A stretch of 64,000 nt of DNA from Sphingomonas sp. LaA6.9 (GTDB taxonomy: Bacteria; Pseudomonadota; Alphaproteobacteria; Sphingomonadales; Sphingomonadaceae): positions 86,218 through 150,217 of the forward strand of contig NZ_JAKVIO010000007.1 in the NCBI RefSeq assembly GCF_022601895.1, written 5' to 3'. The stretch's first letter is position 1, and the number at the start of each line of letters is the position of its first letter. Under the pieces are notes generated by a model. That model searched no databases and was not told where the DNA came from. It saw only the letters and a program-made list of their open reading frames with translations. A program made the translations under genes and the position numbers. Below, piece by piece: positions 17,062-26,450 of the stretch.

Positions 17062-20000
17062 ATGTCGAATAGCAAATCCGGCTCTGCCGGCATCGGTCGC
17101 GTTTCGCGTCATGGACTGATGCGGGCGAGTCTGCTGATGAGCGCCGCAGGCTTCGCCATCGCGCTTTCTTCCGCACCCGCGCGCGCGGAATGCGCGCCCG
17201 AGGGCGGCGCAATTTTCTGCAGCGGGATCGACGACAATGGCTATGTCTCGAATGTGACCGGGCAGGTCACGACGGTCCTTTCGGGCGCTAAGGTGCGCAA
17301 GAACGCGATCACGAATACGGCTTTCTACTATGACGAGAACGGTCATCTGGTCGTGAATGGCGCGGTCGACGGTGGCGATGGAGATGGCGTCGTGGCCGGT
17401 CCGGGCCGATTTGTCACGATCGCGGTGGGCAAGGATGGCTCCATTTCGGGACAGCGCGGCATCGCAGCGGTCGACGAATATGTTCGCTATGCAATCAGCA
17501 ATGCGGGCATGATCACCGGAACAGCCGGGCCCGCGATCATGATCCCCGACGGGTCGAGCGGCCATATCGCCCGGTTCCGCAATGCCGCGACAGGGCAGGT
17601 TGTGGGCGGCATCGATGCGCGGTTCGAACGCATCGAGAATGAAGGGCTGATCGACGGCGGCATGCAGGCGGGAATCCGCAGCAGCGGCGCCTATTACGAT
17701 CAGGAGATCCGCAATAGCGGTACGATCCGGAGTAATGCCGCGGGTGGCGCTGCGATTGCCGCGAGCGCGGTGATCGACAATAGCGGCACGATCGAGGGCA
17801 GCGGCGACGCGGTCGCGATCCGCGCCGATGAGCTTGAGCTGCGCAATCGCGCGGGTGCGGTCGTGCGCGGCGGTAACGGCGTTGCGATCGAACTGACCGG
17901 CGCGGTCTTTGACGAGACCGACATCGACAATGCCGGCACGATCATCGGCGATGTCGTGTCGCGCGGCGAGTCGAACGACAGGTTCGTGCAGCGCATGGGC
18001 GCAACCGTTCAGGGCAATATCAGCCTCGGTGGCGGCGACGACGCCTTTTATTTCGAGCAGACGGGCGACGTGATCGCCGGCGGAGTGAGCGGCGCGATCG
18101 ACGGCGGTGACGGCTATGACACCTTCGGCGTGCGCGTCACGAAATCGGGGACCGTTACGCTTGGCGATTCGCTGCCCGCGGGCTTTGAGCGCTATGGCGT
18201 CGATCTGTGCGGCTGCGATACCGATGCGACGATCGCGGCGGGCAGCTATACCAACGGCCTGCTCGTATCGGGCGAGGGCGATGTCGTCAGCTATGCCAAC
18301 ATCACCGCATCGGGCGTTCGTCCTCTCCTCGAGATCCGGCCGACGCTTGAGCCCGACGTCGACAGCGATTTCGGCCTGTCCTTCACCAACAAGGGTGTGC
18401 TGGATCTGACGGGCACCTCTCCAGCTGCGATCCTGATCGAGGCGGGCGCAGGCGGGCCACTTCGGCGCTTCGTGAACGACGGAACGATCAGGGCGAGCGG
18501 CCAGTTCGGCAAGGCGCTCGACGTCGAGGCTTTTGGCGACGGGACTGGCCCGGGCTTCGTCAACAATGGCTCGATCACCGGCGCGAGTGAATTCGGTTCC
18601 GGCGTCGCGCTCAACTACACCAGCGCCGAGAATAACGGCTCGATCGTCTTTACCGGCACCAACCAGACCGCGCTAACCATGGATGGCGGCAGCGGGCTCG
18701 TGAACAATGTGACGGGCACGATCCGCGGTACGCTGGTCGGCGTTAACATGTCGTCGGGTGACATCGTCAATCGCGGCACGATCGCGGGCGAGCAGAACAC
18801 CGGCATTGTCGCGATGAACGGCACGATCGTGAACGATGCGGGTGGCGTCATCAGCGGCGCGGTGAACGCCATTCGGGGTTTTACCTCTTATTCGCAGCTC
18901 AAGATCGCCAACAAGGGCACGCTGAACGGTGCGGTTGACCTCGGCACCGCAGGCACCAACAACGATATCTACTGGGCGGCCGAAGGCGGGACACTCTCGG
19001 GTCAGTTGAAGCTGAGCGACGGCGACAAGGCGATCGCGGACATTTCGCGCCTCGACCGCAACGGCAATTTCCGGATGAACGACATCCTCGCCGGAGGCAT
19101 GATCAGCACCGGCACTGTCGAACTCTGGCTGCGCGCCGATCGCACGCAATCCGCCAATGTCGTGGAAGCAAGCGTCGATGTGGCCGGCAAGCTCGTTTAC
19201 GAAGCGGCGGGCGCGGATACCGTGCTGACCTTGGGCGGCCCGCTCGATGCGGGCGGCGCGGCGCAGACCGCCACCAAAACGATCCATGTCGCGGGCGATG
19301 GCAAGATCGATCTGGTGGCCGATATCGACATGAGCGGCAGCGGCAACAGCGCGGTGGTCGTCGAAGACGGCGGCACCGGCGTGTGGTTCAACGATGCGGG
19401 CAAGCGGCTCGACCTGACGCTGTCGGGCAAGATCAAGGGCGGCAGCGCGGCGGTGCATGTCGATGCGCTCCAGGCGGGCAGCGTCGAACTCGCGGCGGGC
19501 AAGGGCGATATCAGCTTCGCGCAGGGCACCGGACTTCGCACGGGCAGCGGCACGCAGGTGCTGATCGGCGAAGGCGCGGCGATCCGCGTCACCGATGCCG
19601 CGACCCCGCACAACGCGATTGCGCTTGAGGGCAATGGCAGCACGATCGTCAATCGCGGTTCGATTGTCGAGGAAGGTGATGCAGCCGCCTCGACCCCGGC
19701 AAACCGTTCGCTTGGCGTGGCGCTGCGCGGCAGCATCCTGACCAACGAGCAGACCGGCAAGATCGACATGATCGGCAGCGCCGTTGCCGTCGAAAGCGGC
19801 GGCGTGATCCTCAATGCGGGCCTGATCCAGAGCCGTGGCGGGATCGCGATCGACGCCAGCGCCAGCACCGACGAGACCGTGATCGACAATCTTGCGGGCG
19901 GTTCGATCATCGGCCAGGGCGTCGCCATTCTGGGTCGCGGGGGCAGCGAACTCATCCGCAACGCGGGCTCCATCACCGGCGACGTAAATCTTGGCGATGG

Positions 20001-23000
20001 CAATGACGCGTTCATCGCAACGGGTGGCGCTGTGACGGGCAGTGTCAGCCTTGGCGGGGGTGATGACAGTTTCCTTGTGCGCGATGGCGTCGCGACGGGT
20101 GTTTCGGGCACCATAGATGCGGGCGGGGGCCTCGATGCCTATGGCCGTTCCTTCACTTCCAGCGGCGACTATGCGCTGTCCGCGACCGCCAAGCCCGACG
20201 ATTTCGAATTGTTCGCGGCCGAGGCGGCAGGGGAAGACACGCGCGTCAGGCTCTCCGCGACCGGGACGCTTGGCAGCGGAATGCGCCTGTTCGGCGATGG
20301 AGAGATCCAGAACACCGCCAATTTCAACGTCACGGGTCTGACCGACCAGCGCGCCGCCTTCGAAGTGACCGCGCTTCCCGATCAGTATGACGACACATTG
20401 AACCTCATCAACCGCGGCACGATCACCACCGATGTCCGCGGTGTAGAGGCGCGCTTCGGGCTCGGCGCCTTCGCCAATCACGGCACGATCGACGCTGCGC
20501 TCGGTGCGATCAGCGCGGAGGGCATCGCCTATAATGGCCGCTTCCGTTTCCAGAATACGGGCATGCTCACCTCGGGCGGGGGCGATGTCTCGACGGTTTC
20601 GCTCACCGTCTATGGCGCCGATGACGATGGCCTGGGCGTCGAATTCAGCAATAGCGGCACGATCCGCAACAGCGGCGACGCGAGCTATGATGGTGGCTCG
20701 CTCGCACTCGAGATCGACGTGCAGAGCGGCAACGGCAAGTTCGATAATAGCGGCACGATCGAGGCGGCGGGCAGGCTTGCGATCGGCGGTCGCATCGAAG
20801 CCGACCGGGTCGACTTCAGCAACACTGGCACGATCCAGGCCAATGCTGCCGGCGGCGCGGCGCTGCTCATTTCGGCGGTTGGCGAAGCCGATCCCAAGGC
20901 GCCTTCGGCCGAGAATTGCGAAGAGACCACCACGCCTACGGTCGTCGCCAATATCCGCAATGACGGCATCATTCGCGCCAATGGCGGCGGCGTGACCGAC
21001 GCGGGCGGGGATATCATGTCGGTCGGCCTTGGCGTGACCACGATCAGCGACAACACCATCGTTCGCGTCACCAACGGCGCCAATGGCGTGATCGAGGCGA
21101 CAGGCGCAAAGTCGGTTGCGATCGGCGTTGCGAGCGAGTTCCTTCCCGCGCTCACCGCGTCGACCCCGAACACCGGATCACGCGTCTTCGAACTCGCCAA
21201 TGCGGGTACCATTCGCGGCGGCGCCGGCACCCGGTTCGTCCCTGGCGACACGGTCCATGATCGCGGCGCCGGATTGGGCGATGCCGCCGCAGCCAATGGC
21301 GGCTTCGTTGCAGGTGCGATCCAGACCGCGGGAACCACGGACAAGATCCGCAATCTTGCCGGGGGCGTCATCCAGGGCTCGGTCGATCTGGCCGATGGTG
21401 ATGACGTCTTCGAGAATTACGGGCGTCTGGCCGGTGATCTGACGCTGGGTTCGGGCGCGGATACGCTGGTATTTGCAGCATCGTCGGTGTTCGAAGGCAT
21501 TGCTTATGGCGGAGACGGCGTCGACACGCTGCTTGTCGATCTGTCCGGCAATGGCGCGATCAATTTCGATCTGTTCAAGGGCTTCGAGACGCTGAAGCAG
21601 AAGGGCTCAGGCACGCTCGCGATATCCGGAACCGCAGATCTGGCGACGCTGACGATCGCCAATTCAAACATCACCGTGGCCACCGGCACACGCTTCGCGT
21701 CCACGGGGACGACCGCGCTCACGGGATTGGACGGCGATGAACGCCTCAATGTCGAGGGCATTGTGGCGGGCCATGTCGAGATGGGGGGCGGCGAGGATGT
21801 CGTGACGCTGGCGACGGGCGGCACGGTCGAGGGCCATATCAACCTCGGCGCAGGTGATGATCGCCTCATGCTGGCGGGTGGCACCGCGACGGGCACGATC
21901 GACGGCGGCCTCGGCACCGACACGATCGGCTTCAACATTGCGGGCGACGTCAGCGCGATCCCCGACGTGATCAACTTCGAATCGCTCGACGTGTCGGGGG
22001 CGGGAACGCTGTCGCTGGCACTGGCGCAGAATTTCGACACGATCACACTGGGGTCCGGCTCTAACCTCGTGCTCAATCCGGGGACGTCGATGCACGATGT
22101 CGGCAACATCATCGGCAATGACGGCGCACAAAACGTCACCATCAACACCCCGCTCACCGGCGGCGTGTCGCTGGGCGGTGGCGATGACAGCCTGACCTTG
22201 GCGCTGAACGGTGCGCTCTCGGGGGCGCTTGATGGCGGGGCGGGCAATGACGTGCTCAACCTCAATCTCGGCGGCGCCTCGACGATCGGCGGACTGGCTG
22301 GTTTCGAAACAGTCAATCTGGCGGGCGCCGCGCCGCTGACGCTGAACGGCGTGCTGGCGCAGGGGCAGGCGCTCAACTTCGATGGCGGCGACAATCAGTT
22401 TGTCGTCGGCCCCGATGGTTCGATCCTCGGCACCGTCAATGGCGGGGCAGGGCGCGACAGCATCACCTTCGATCTGTCGGGCGGGGTGACCCAGAATCTG
22501 TTCGCCAGCCGCGCGACGGGCTTCGAGGATCTCGTTGCCAATGGTGCGGGCACGCTCATTCTCAGCGAGACTGCGGGTTATCAGTCGGTCGCGATCAACG
22601 GCGGCAATCTGACGCTGGCGGCGGGCGTGACGCTTGCTTCGGGCAATACCGTCTTCGACGGCGCGAACAATGTGCTGACGCTGGCGGGCGGCGCGTCGAT
22701 CACCGGCCCGGTCGATGGCGGGGCGGGTACCGATCGTCTCGTGCTCCAGCAGGCGGCCAATGAGACGCGCAGCCTCAACTCGCTCGATTACAGCAATTTC
22801 GAGCAGCTCGAGACGGGCGGCACAGGCACGTTGCTTGTCGATGGCAATGCGAGCTTCGACAGCGTCGACATGTTCGGCAGCGGGCTGAGGATCGTCAACG
22901 GCGCGACGCTGACCACCGGCCAGCTCACGGGCTCGGCAGCTGCCAACACGCTCGAGATCTCGGGCGCGCTCAATGGCAATGTCGATCTGGGTGCGGGCGA

Positions 23001-24717
23001 CGATCGCCTGATCATCGCCTCGCCCAATAGCGGCACGGGCACGCGCTCGGGCGGTGCGGGCAACGACACGCTCGAATTCCGCGGTGCTGGCACCAATGCA
23101 TGGAACGGCGCGGGCTATAGCGATTTCGAAAATTTCGCGAATGGCAGCGGCACGCTCTCGATCACGGGCAATGTCGGCTTCCAGAACTTCGCGGTCACCG
23201 GCGGCCGCGTGATCGGTCAGGCGGGCACCACGATCACCTCGGCCAATTCGATCCTTGTCGGCCAGGGCGCGACCTTCGGATCAGCAGGCACGGTCAATGC
23301 GAGCATCGATGTGCGCGGCACGCTGTCGCCGGGCGCCTCGCCGGGAACGATGACGGTGAATGGCAATGTCGCCTTCGCATCGGGCTCGAACCTGCTTCTG
23401 GAACTGGCGCCCACGGGCCGCGACCTGCTCAACATCTCGGGCACGCTCAGCATCGCCTCGGGCTCGACGATCGACATCACCGGCGCGCTCAGCTCGGCAC
23501 CCGGCGGCGCGATCGACCTCGTCGTCGCGGGTGGCGGGATCACCGGCGGCTTCACCACGATCAACAAGTCGCAGTCGGTCTTTGGCTTCGTCGCCCAGCG
23601 CGGCAACAAGATCCAGATCGTCGGCGAATTCGCCAATGACACGAGCTTCGGCACCAATGCGCAGGCTTCGATCGCCTATGCCAATGCGGTGCTGGGTTCG
23701 GGCCAGAAGGTTGCGGCCTTCACCGCGGCGCTGCCCGATCTGGTCGACACACAGGGCAAGTCGCGTCAGGCGGCCTTTGCCCAGCTTACGCCCGAGGCCT
23801 ATGCCTCGGCGAGCCGGATCGGCATCGACAATGGCCTGCTGCTCGCCGACAGCGCGCGCAGTCTGCGCTACACCATGCCCGAGGAACAGGGCCTGTTCGG
23901 CTTCGGCCAGGGGCTGTTCGGGCGCAGCGAGCTCGACGGCAACAAGACGACGGGCGCGTCGTCGGCCAATGGCGATGCCAGCGGGCTCATCGGCGGTATC
24001 GGCTACGGTTTCGGCAATGGCATGCGCGTGGGTGGCTTTATCGGCCATCTCGACAGTGAGCAGAAACTGTTCCACCTGAAGGCCAGCACCAGCGCCGACG
24101 GCTTTGTCGGCGGTGTTTTCGCCGACGCGCGGATCGGCGGCCTCGGTCTCCATGCGCTCGCCGCCTATGACGGCGCGGATGCGAAGACGACGCGTAACCT
24201 GCCGGGCAGGACGAGCGTCGCGGGAAGCTATGGCCTCAACAGCTGGCTGGTCGACCTTTCGGCAGATTACGATCTCGATGCGGGCGACATGACGGTGACG
24301 CCCAGGGCAGGGCTCACCTGGATCTCGACCAGGCGTGAGGGCGTCACCGAACAGGGGACCAGCGCGTTCGCGCTCAGCGTTCAGGGCAAGCGCACCGATG
24401 CCCTGTTCGCCGATGCCGGTATTACGCTGGGTGCGGAAACCAAAGTTGGTAATCTGCCGCTCAGTTCCTGGGTCGAAGCGGGTATACGCCATATGCTCGA
24501 TGGAGACGCCATCACCGCCAGCGGCGTGCTCACCGGCGTTACCGGAAATGGCGTGCTCACCGTGGCTGGCGTCGACCGCAGCACCACCACAGCGCGCCTC
24601 GGTGCCGGCCTTGGCCTCGACCTTTCCGACTCGGTCCGGCTCAATGTCGGATATGTCGGCGAGTTTGGCGACGCCGAACGCCACAACCTCAGCGGCGGGA
24701 TCTCCGTGAAATTCTGA
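17062..24717 (+). CDS. Giant autotransporter adhesin (type Va secretion), 2551 aa
   Basis: A surface protein with an extended signal peptide (residues 1-42, ending APARA), a passenger of about 2200 residues and a C-terminal autotransporter barrel (residues about 2270-2551) ending in SVKF with the terminal Phe expected for BAM-mediated insertion. The passenger's first half is made of repeats of the type N-x-GTI (NSGTI, NAGTI, NRGTI), the usual beta-solenoid rungs. The second half adds Gly/Asp motifs such as LGGGDDS, GGAGNDV and LGAGDDR resembling RTX nonapeptides. An autochaperone-like stretch (VNASIDVRGTLSPGASPGT) precedes the barrel. Two cysteines lie just after the signal. Likely roles are adhesion or biofilm; the binding partner is unknown. 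It stands alone between its own leader and terminator. Confidence 0.92.
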   Translation: MSNSKSGSAGIGRVSRHGLMRASLLMSAAGFAIALSSAPARAECAPEGGAIFCSGIDDNGYVSNVTGQVTTVLSGAKVRKNAITNTAFYYDENGHLVVNGAVDGGDGDGVVAGPGRFVTIAVGKDGSISGQRGIAAVDEYVRYAISNAGMITGTAGPAIMIPDGSSGHIARFRNAATGQVVGGIDARFERIENEGLIDGGMQAGIRSSGAYYDQEIRNSGTIRSNAAGGAAIAASAVIDNSGTIEGSGDAVAIRADELELRNRAGAVVRGGNGVAIELTGAVFDETDIDNAGTIIGDVVSRGESNDRFVQRMGATVQGNISLGGGDDAFYFEQTGDVIAGGVSGAIDGGDGYDTFGVRVTKSGTVTLGDSLPAGFERYGVDLCGCDTDATIAAGSYTNGLLVSGEGDVVSYANITASGVRPLLEIRPTLEPDVDSDFGLSFTNKGVLDLTGTSPAAILIEAGAGGPLRRFVNDGTIRASGQFGKALDVEAFGDGTGPGFVNNGSITGASEFGSGVALNYTSAENNGSIVFTGTNQTALTMDGGSGLVNNVTGTIRGTLVGVNMSSGDIVNRGTIAGEQNTGIVAMNGTIVNDAGGVISGAVNAIRGFTSYSQLKIANKGTLNGAVDLGTAGTNNDIYWAAEGGTLSGQLKLSDGDKAIADISRLDRNGNFRMNDILAGGMISTGTVELWLRADRTQSANVVEASVDVAGKLVYEAAGADTVLTLGGPLDAGGAAQTATKTIHVAGDGKIDLVADIDMSGSGNSAVVVEDGGTGVWFNDAGKRLDLTLSGKIKGGSAAVHVDALQAGSVELAAGKGDISFAQGTGLRTGSGTQVLIGEGAAIRVTDAATPHNAIALEGNGSTIVNRGSIVEEGDAAASTPANRSLGVALRGSILTNEQTGKIDMIGSAVAVESGGVILNAGLIQSRGGIAIDASASTDETVIDNLAGGSIIGQGVAILGRGGSELIRNAGSITGDVNLGDGNDAFIATGGAVTGSVSLGGGDDSFLVRDGVATGVSGTIDAGGGLDAYGRSFTSSGDYALSATAKPDDFELFAAEAAGEDTRVRLSATGTLGSGMRLFGDGEIQNTANFNVTGLTDQRAAFEVTALPDQYDDTLNLINRGTITTDVRGVEARFGLGAFANHGTIDAALGAISAEGIAYNGRFRFQNTGMLTSGGGDVSTVSLTVYGADDDGLGVEFSNSGTIRNSGDASYDGGSLALEIDVQSGNGKFDNSGTIEAAGRLAIGGRIEADRVDFSNTGTIQANAAGGAALLISAVGEADPKAPSAENCEETTTPTVVANIRNDGIIRANGGGVTDAGGDIMSVGLGVTTISDNTIVRVTNGANGVIEATGAKSVAIGVASEFLPALTASTPNTGSRVFELANAGTIRGGAGTRFVPGDTVHDRGAGLGDAAAANGGFVAGAIQTAGTTDKIRNLAGGVIQGSVDLADGDDVFENYGRLAGDLTLGSGADTLVFAASSVFEGIAYGGDGVDTLLVDLSGNGAINFDLFKGFETLKQKGSGTLAISGTADLATLTIANSNITVATGTRFASTGTTALTGLDGDERLNVEGIVAGHVEMGGGEDVVTLATGGTVEGHINLGAGDDRLMLAGGTATGTIDGGLGTDTIGFNIAGDVSAIPDVINFESLDVSGAGTLSLALAQNFDTITLGSGSNLVLNPGTSMHDVGNIIGNDGAQNVTINTPLTGGVSLGGGDDSLTLALNGALSGALDGGAGNDVLNLNLGGASTIGGLAGFETVNLAGAAPLTLNGVLAQGQALNFDGGDNQFVVGPDGSILGTVNGGAGRDSITFDLSGGVTQNLFASRATGFEDLVANGAGTLILSETAGYQSVAINGGNLTLAAGVTLASGNTVFDGANNVLTLAGGASITGPVDGGAGTDRLVLQQAANETRSLNSLDYSNFEQLETGGTGTLLVDGNASFDSVDMFGSGLRIVNGATLTTGQLTGSAAANTLEISGALNGNVDLGAGDDRLIIASPNSGTGTRSGGAGNDTLEFRGAGTNAWNGAGYSDFENFANGSGTLSITGNVGFQNFAVTGGRVIGQAGTTITSANSILVGQGATFGSAGTVNASIDVRGTLSPGASPGTMTVNGNVAFASGSNLLLELAPTGRDLLNISGTLSIASGSTIDITGALSSAPGGAIDLVVAGGGITGGFTTINKSQSVFGFVAQRGNKIQIVGEFANDTSFGTNAQASIAYANAVLGSGQKVAAFTAALPDLVDTQGKSRQAAFAQLTPEAYASASRIGIDNGLLLADSARSLRYTMPEEQGLFGFGQGLFGRSELDGNKTTGASSANGDASGLIGGIGYGFGNGMRVGGFIGHLDSEQKLFHLKASTSADGFVGGVFADARIGGLGLHALAAYDGADAKTTRNLPGRTSVAGSYGLNSWLVDLSADYDLDAGDMTVTPRAGLTWISTRREGVTEQGTSAFALSVQGKRTDALFADAGITLGAETKVGNLPLSSWVEAGIRHMLDGDAITASGVLTGVTGNGVLTVAGVDRSTTTARLGAGLGLDLSDSVRLNVGYVGEFGDAERHNLSGGISVKF

Positions 24718-24763
24718 CCCCCCGCGCAAAGCAGACGCCCCAGGTCGTCAGCTATGCCGGATC

Positions 24764-24803
24764 GGCGGCGCCTCTCCCTCCATGGAGGCGCCGCCTTTTT
24801 TCT
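24764..24803 (+). terminator. Rho-independent terminator of the autotransporter gene
   Basis: An 11-bp stem GGCGGCGCCTC / GAGGCGCCGCC (24764-24774 and 24785-24795) with a 10-base loop is followed by TTTTTT. It is 46 bases after the autotransporter stop codon. Confidence 0.85.
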
Positions 24804-24993
24804 GTCTGTCGGGTGATCGGACGCGGCCGGAATTTGCCGGACGGAGCTATGCTCTGAGAATTCTTTAACAAAATGGCGCGGACAGGATGAAACTGGGAAC
24901 TCGTATATAATTGTTTTCGCCTTATCATTCTCAGCCCTCGTCAGCAGGCTGTCGACAGCTTGCGGGGTGAACGTCGCTCTATCTGTTCCCATC

Positions 24994-25430
24994 CTAGCTG
25001 AGACGAGTGGCCATTCGCCAGCTTCGCACCGGCCACGCGCTCTCCTTCTCGGTCTCCTCGACTGTAAAGTAGAACTCCTTGAAGCGCTGCGCCTCCAAGA
25101 GGCGCAGTAGGTCGGAAAACTGCTCCCGCGTTACGTTGAGAAGAGGCTCAGCGACGGGAGGCCCGTATTTGCCTATAGCGATCCAGTATCCGGGTATTCG
25201 GCTTTCAGGGTGTCGGGGCCATAATCATTACGATACCAGGCCAGCGGAATTTCGGGGTCGGCATCAGTAAGGATGCGGGGACAACCATATAGGGGAACTC
25301 CACACTTTGCCGCGGTGGCCCGGGCTGTACGACCTGCCCCAGATTAACGCTGCCGCCGGCAGCTTAAACTCCCCCTTCTCGCGCGTACGTCGTGCCACGA
25401 CTTCTTCTCCTTTGACTTTAGGGGGGCCAT
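24994..25430 (-). pseudogene. Broken gene of unknown family at the island edge
   Basis: On the minus strand, an ATG at 25430 with GGAAGGGA before it begins MAPLKSKEKKSWHDVRARRG, which meets a stop after 28 codons. The same frame resumes with CGVPLYGCPRILTDADPE and LAWYRNDYGPDTLKAEY before a second stop. A neighbouring frame then reads naturally through IAIGKYGPPVAEPLLNVTRE and LLRLLEAQRFKEFYFTVEE to a stop at 24994. The protein-like segments in alternating frames indicate one gene broken by a stop and a frameshift. I do not recognise the family. It marks the left edge of the decayed accessory region. Confidence 0.5.
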
Positions 25431-25519
25431 TCCCTTCCGGCTCTCCTAAATCTGGTCTCACAGCATGAATACCGGCCGGACCCTCGCAGGCGCGACCGGC
25501 AGAATGCGGTAGAAGCGCC

Positions 25520-26011
25520 TCAGGCCGCCTGATCGCGTTCGAAAACTTGCTCTTCGCTCAGGCGCAAGACTTCCGGCAGCCAGCCGGTCCCGGCGACTTC
25601 GCGAGCAGCAAGCGCTGCCAGTTCGGCCTTTTTCATCTTCGACCAGAACGGCGCAGCAGGTACGCCCTTTGCCTCGCATAGCGCCGCCACGATCTGCGCG
25701 CTGCTGATGCGCGAGAAGTAATTCTCGACGCCCGGCGTAAACGCGTGCGCCAGGTCGACCCCGAGCGCTCGCATCAGTCGGCATGACGGATACGCGGGCT
25801 GTTCCGTGTCGCCTTTGCGGCGCACGGCATCGACACTCTCAGCTGCAATATAGGCCAGAAGCGCCAGCAAAGTATCGTGCGACTGCTCAAGACACCAGAT
25901 CCAGAAGGCCTCCGGTTCCTCCGGTAAGCGTTCGGCCCAGCTGGAGCGCGCATCATTATTGCAGCCAGGCCTATGTACAAAATTCTGGCCGCCAACCATC
26001 CTTACGACCAA
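25520..26011 (-). pseudogene. ParB/RepB-type partition protein, C-terminal fragment
   Basis: About 150 residues match the C-terminal region of plasmid and integrative-element ParB-like proteins: WAERLPEEPEAFWIWCLEQ, LLALLAYIAAESVDAVRRK, RLMRALGVDLAHAFTPGVEN, FWSKMKKAELAALAAREVAG and the closing GWLPEVLR. The N-terminal ParB nuclease-like domain and helix-turn-helix are missing; upstream of about 25973 the frame runs into the hipBA promoter repeat. This is therefore a truncated relic of a plasmid or ICE partition gene. Family recognition is from the conserved tail only and is moderately confident. Confidence 0.6.
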
Positions 26012-26107
26012 TCAAATGAACAAAACTTGACTAGACGCCAGACTTATGGCACAATGTCCAAAATTCTGGACATGAAAAGGTCTCACGTCCACTCAAATGA
26101 ACAAAGC
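25974..26107. repeat. Imperfect direct repeat of the hipBA operator-to-start segment (2 x 53 bp)
   Basis: Bases 25974-26026 and 26055-26107 align without gaps at 38 of 53 positions. Both contain AAAATTCTGG near the left end and TCAAATGAACAAA at the right end, so both carry an operator-like element and a hipB-like start codon. The left copy is dead: its ATG is followed by AAC AAA ACT TGA. The right copy is the functional hipB start. Confidence 0.7.
26055..26072. promoter_or_regulatory. HipB-type operator upstream of hipB
   Basis: TGTCC-N8-GGACA (spacer AAAATTCT) is a near-perfect palindrome 24 bases upstream of the hipB ATG. E. coli HipB binds TATCC-N8-GGATA, so half-site sequence and spacing both match the family rule. 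A degenerate copy, TGTAC-N8-GGCCG, lies at 25974-25991. Autoregulation by HipB/HipBA is the expected consequence. Confidence 0.7.
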
Positions 26108-26450
26108 AGGTATAACCGTGCCCCGTCAGAGAAGCTACTCCAGAGTCACGCACCAGGCGCTCGCCATGCTCGGCAAGCTGATCCGCGTCGGCAGGGCCGA
26201 GCGCGGCCTGACCGCGCAGGAACTGGCGGACCGCGCCGGCATCAGCCGCACGACCTTATCCAGCATCGAAAAAGGCGCGCCGGGCCCTGAGATCGGCATC
26301 GTCTTTGAGGTCGCCTCAATCGTCGGCCTGCGCCTGTTCGACTATGACGAGCGCACGCTCCAGATGCACAATGCCCGTCTTGACGAGAAACTGACGCTGC
26401 TGCCGAAGAGCGTCCGCCACGCCGTGAAGGAGGTCGATGATGACTTCTAA
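26097..26450 (+). CDS. hipB: HipB-like antitoxin, XRE/Cro helix-turn-helix
   Basis: A 117-residue DNA-binding antitoxin. The Cro/C1-type helix-turn-helix lies at residues about 27-60 (LIRVGRAERGLTAQELADRA, GISRTTLSSIEKG). It is longer than E. coli HipB (88 residues), with a C-terminal extension LQMHNARLDEKLTLLPKSVR after the dimerisation region GLRLFDYDE. It neutralises HipA and represses the operon through the palindrome at 26055-26072. Its last codons overlap the hipA start (26437-26450), the usual coupling that makes antitoxin first. The reading frame is intact although the surrounding region is decayed. Confidence 0.82.
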   Translation: MNKAGITVPRQRSYSRVTHQALAMLGKLIRVGRAERGLTAQELADRAGISRTTLSSIEKGAPGPEIGIVFEVASIVGLRLFDYDERTLQMHNARLDEKLTLLPKSVRHAVKEVDDDF

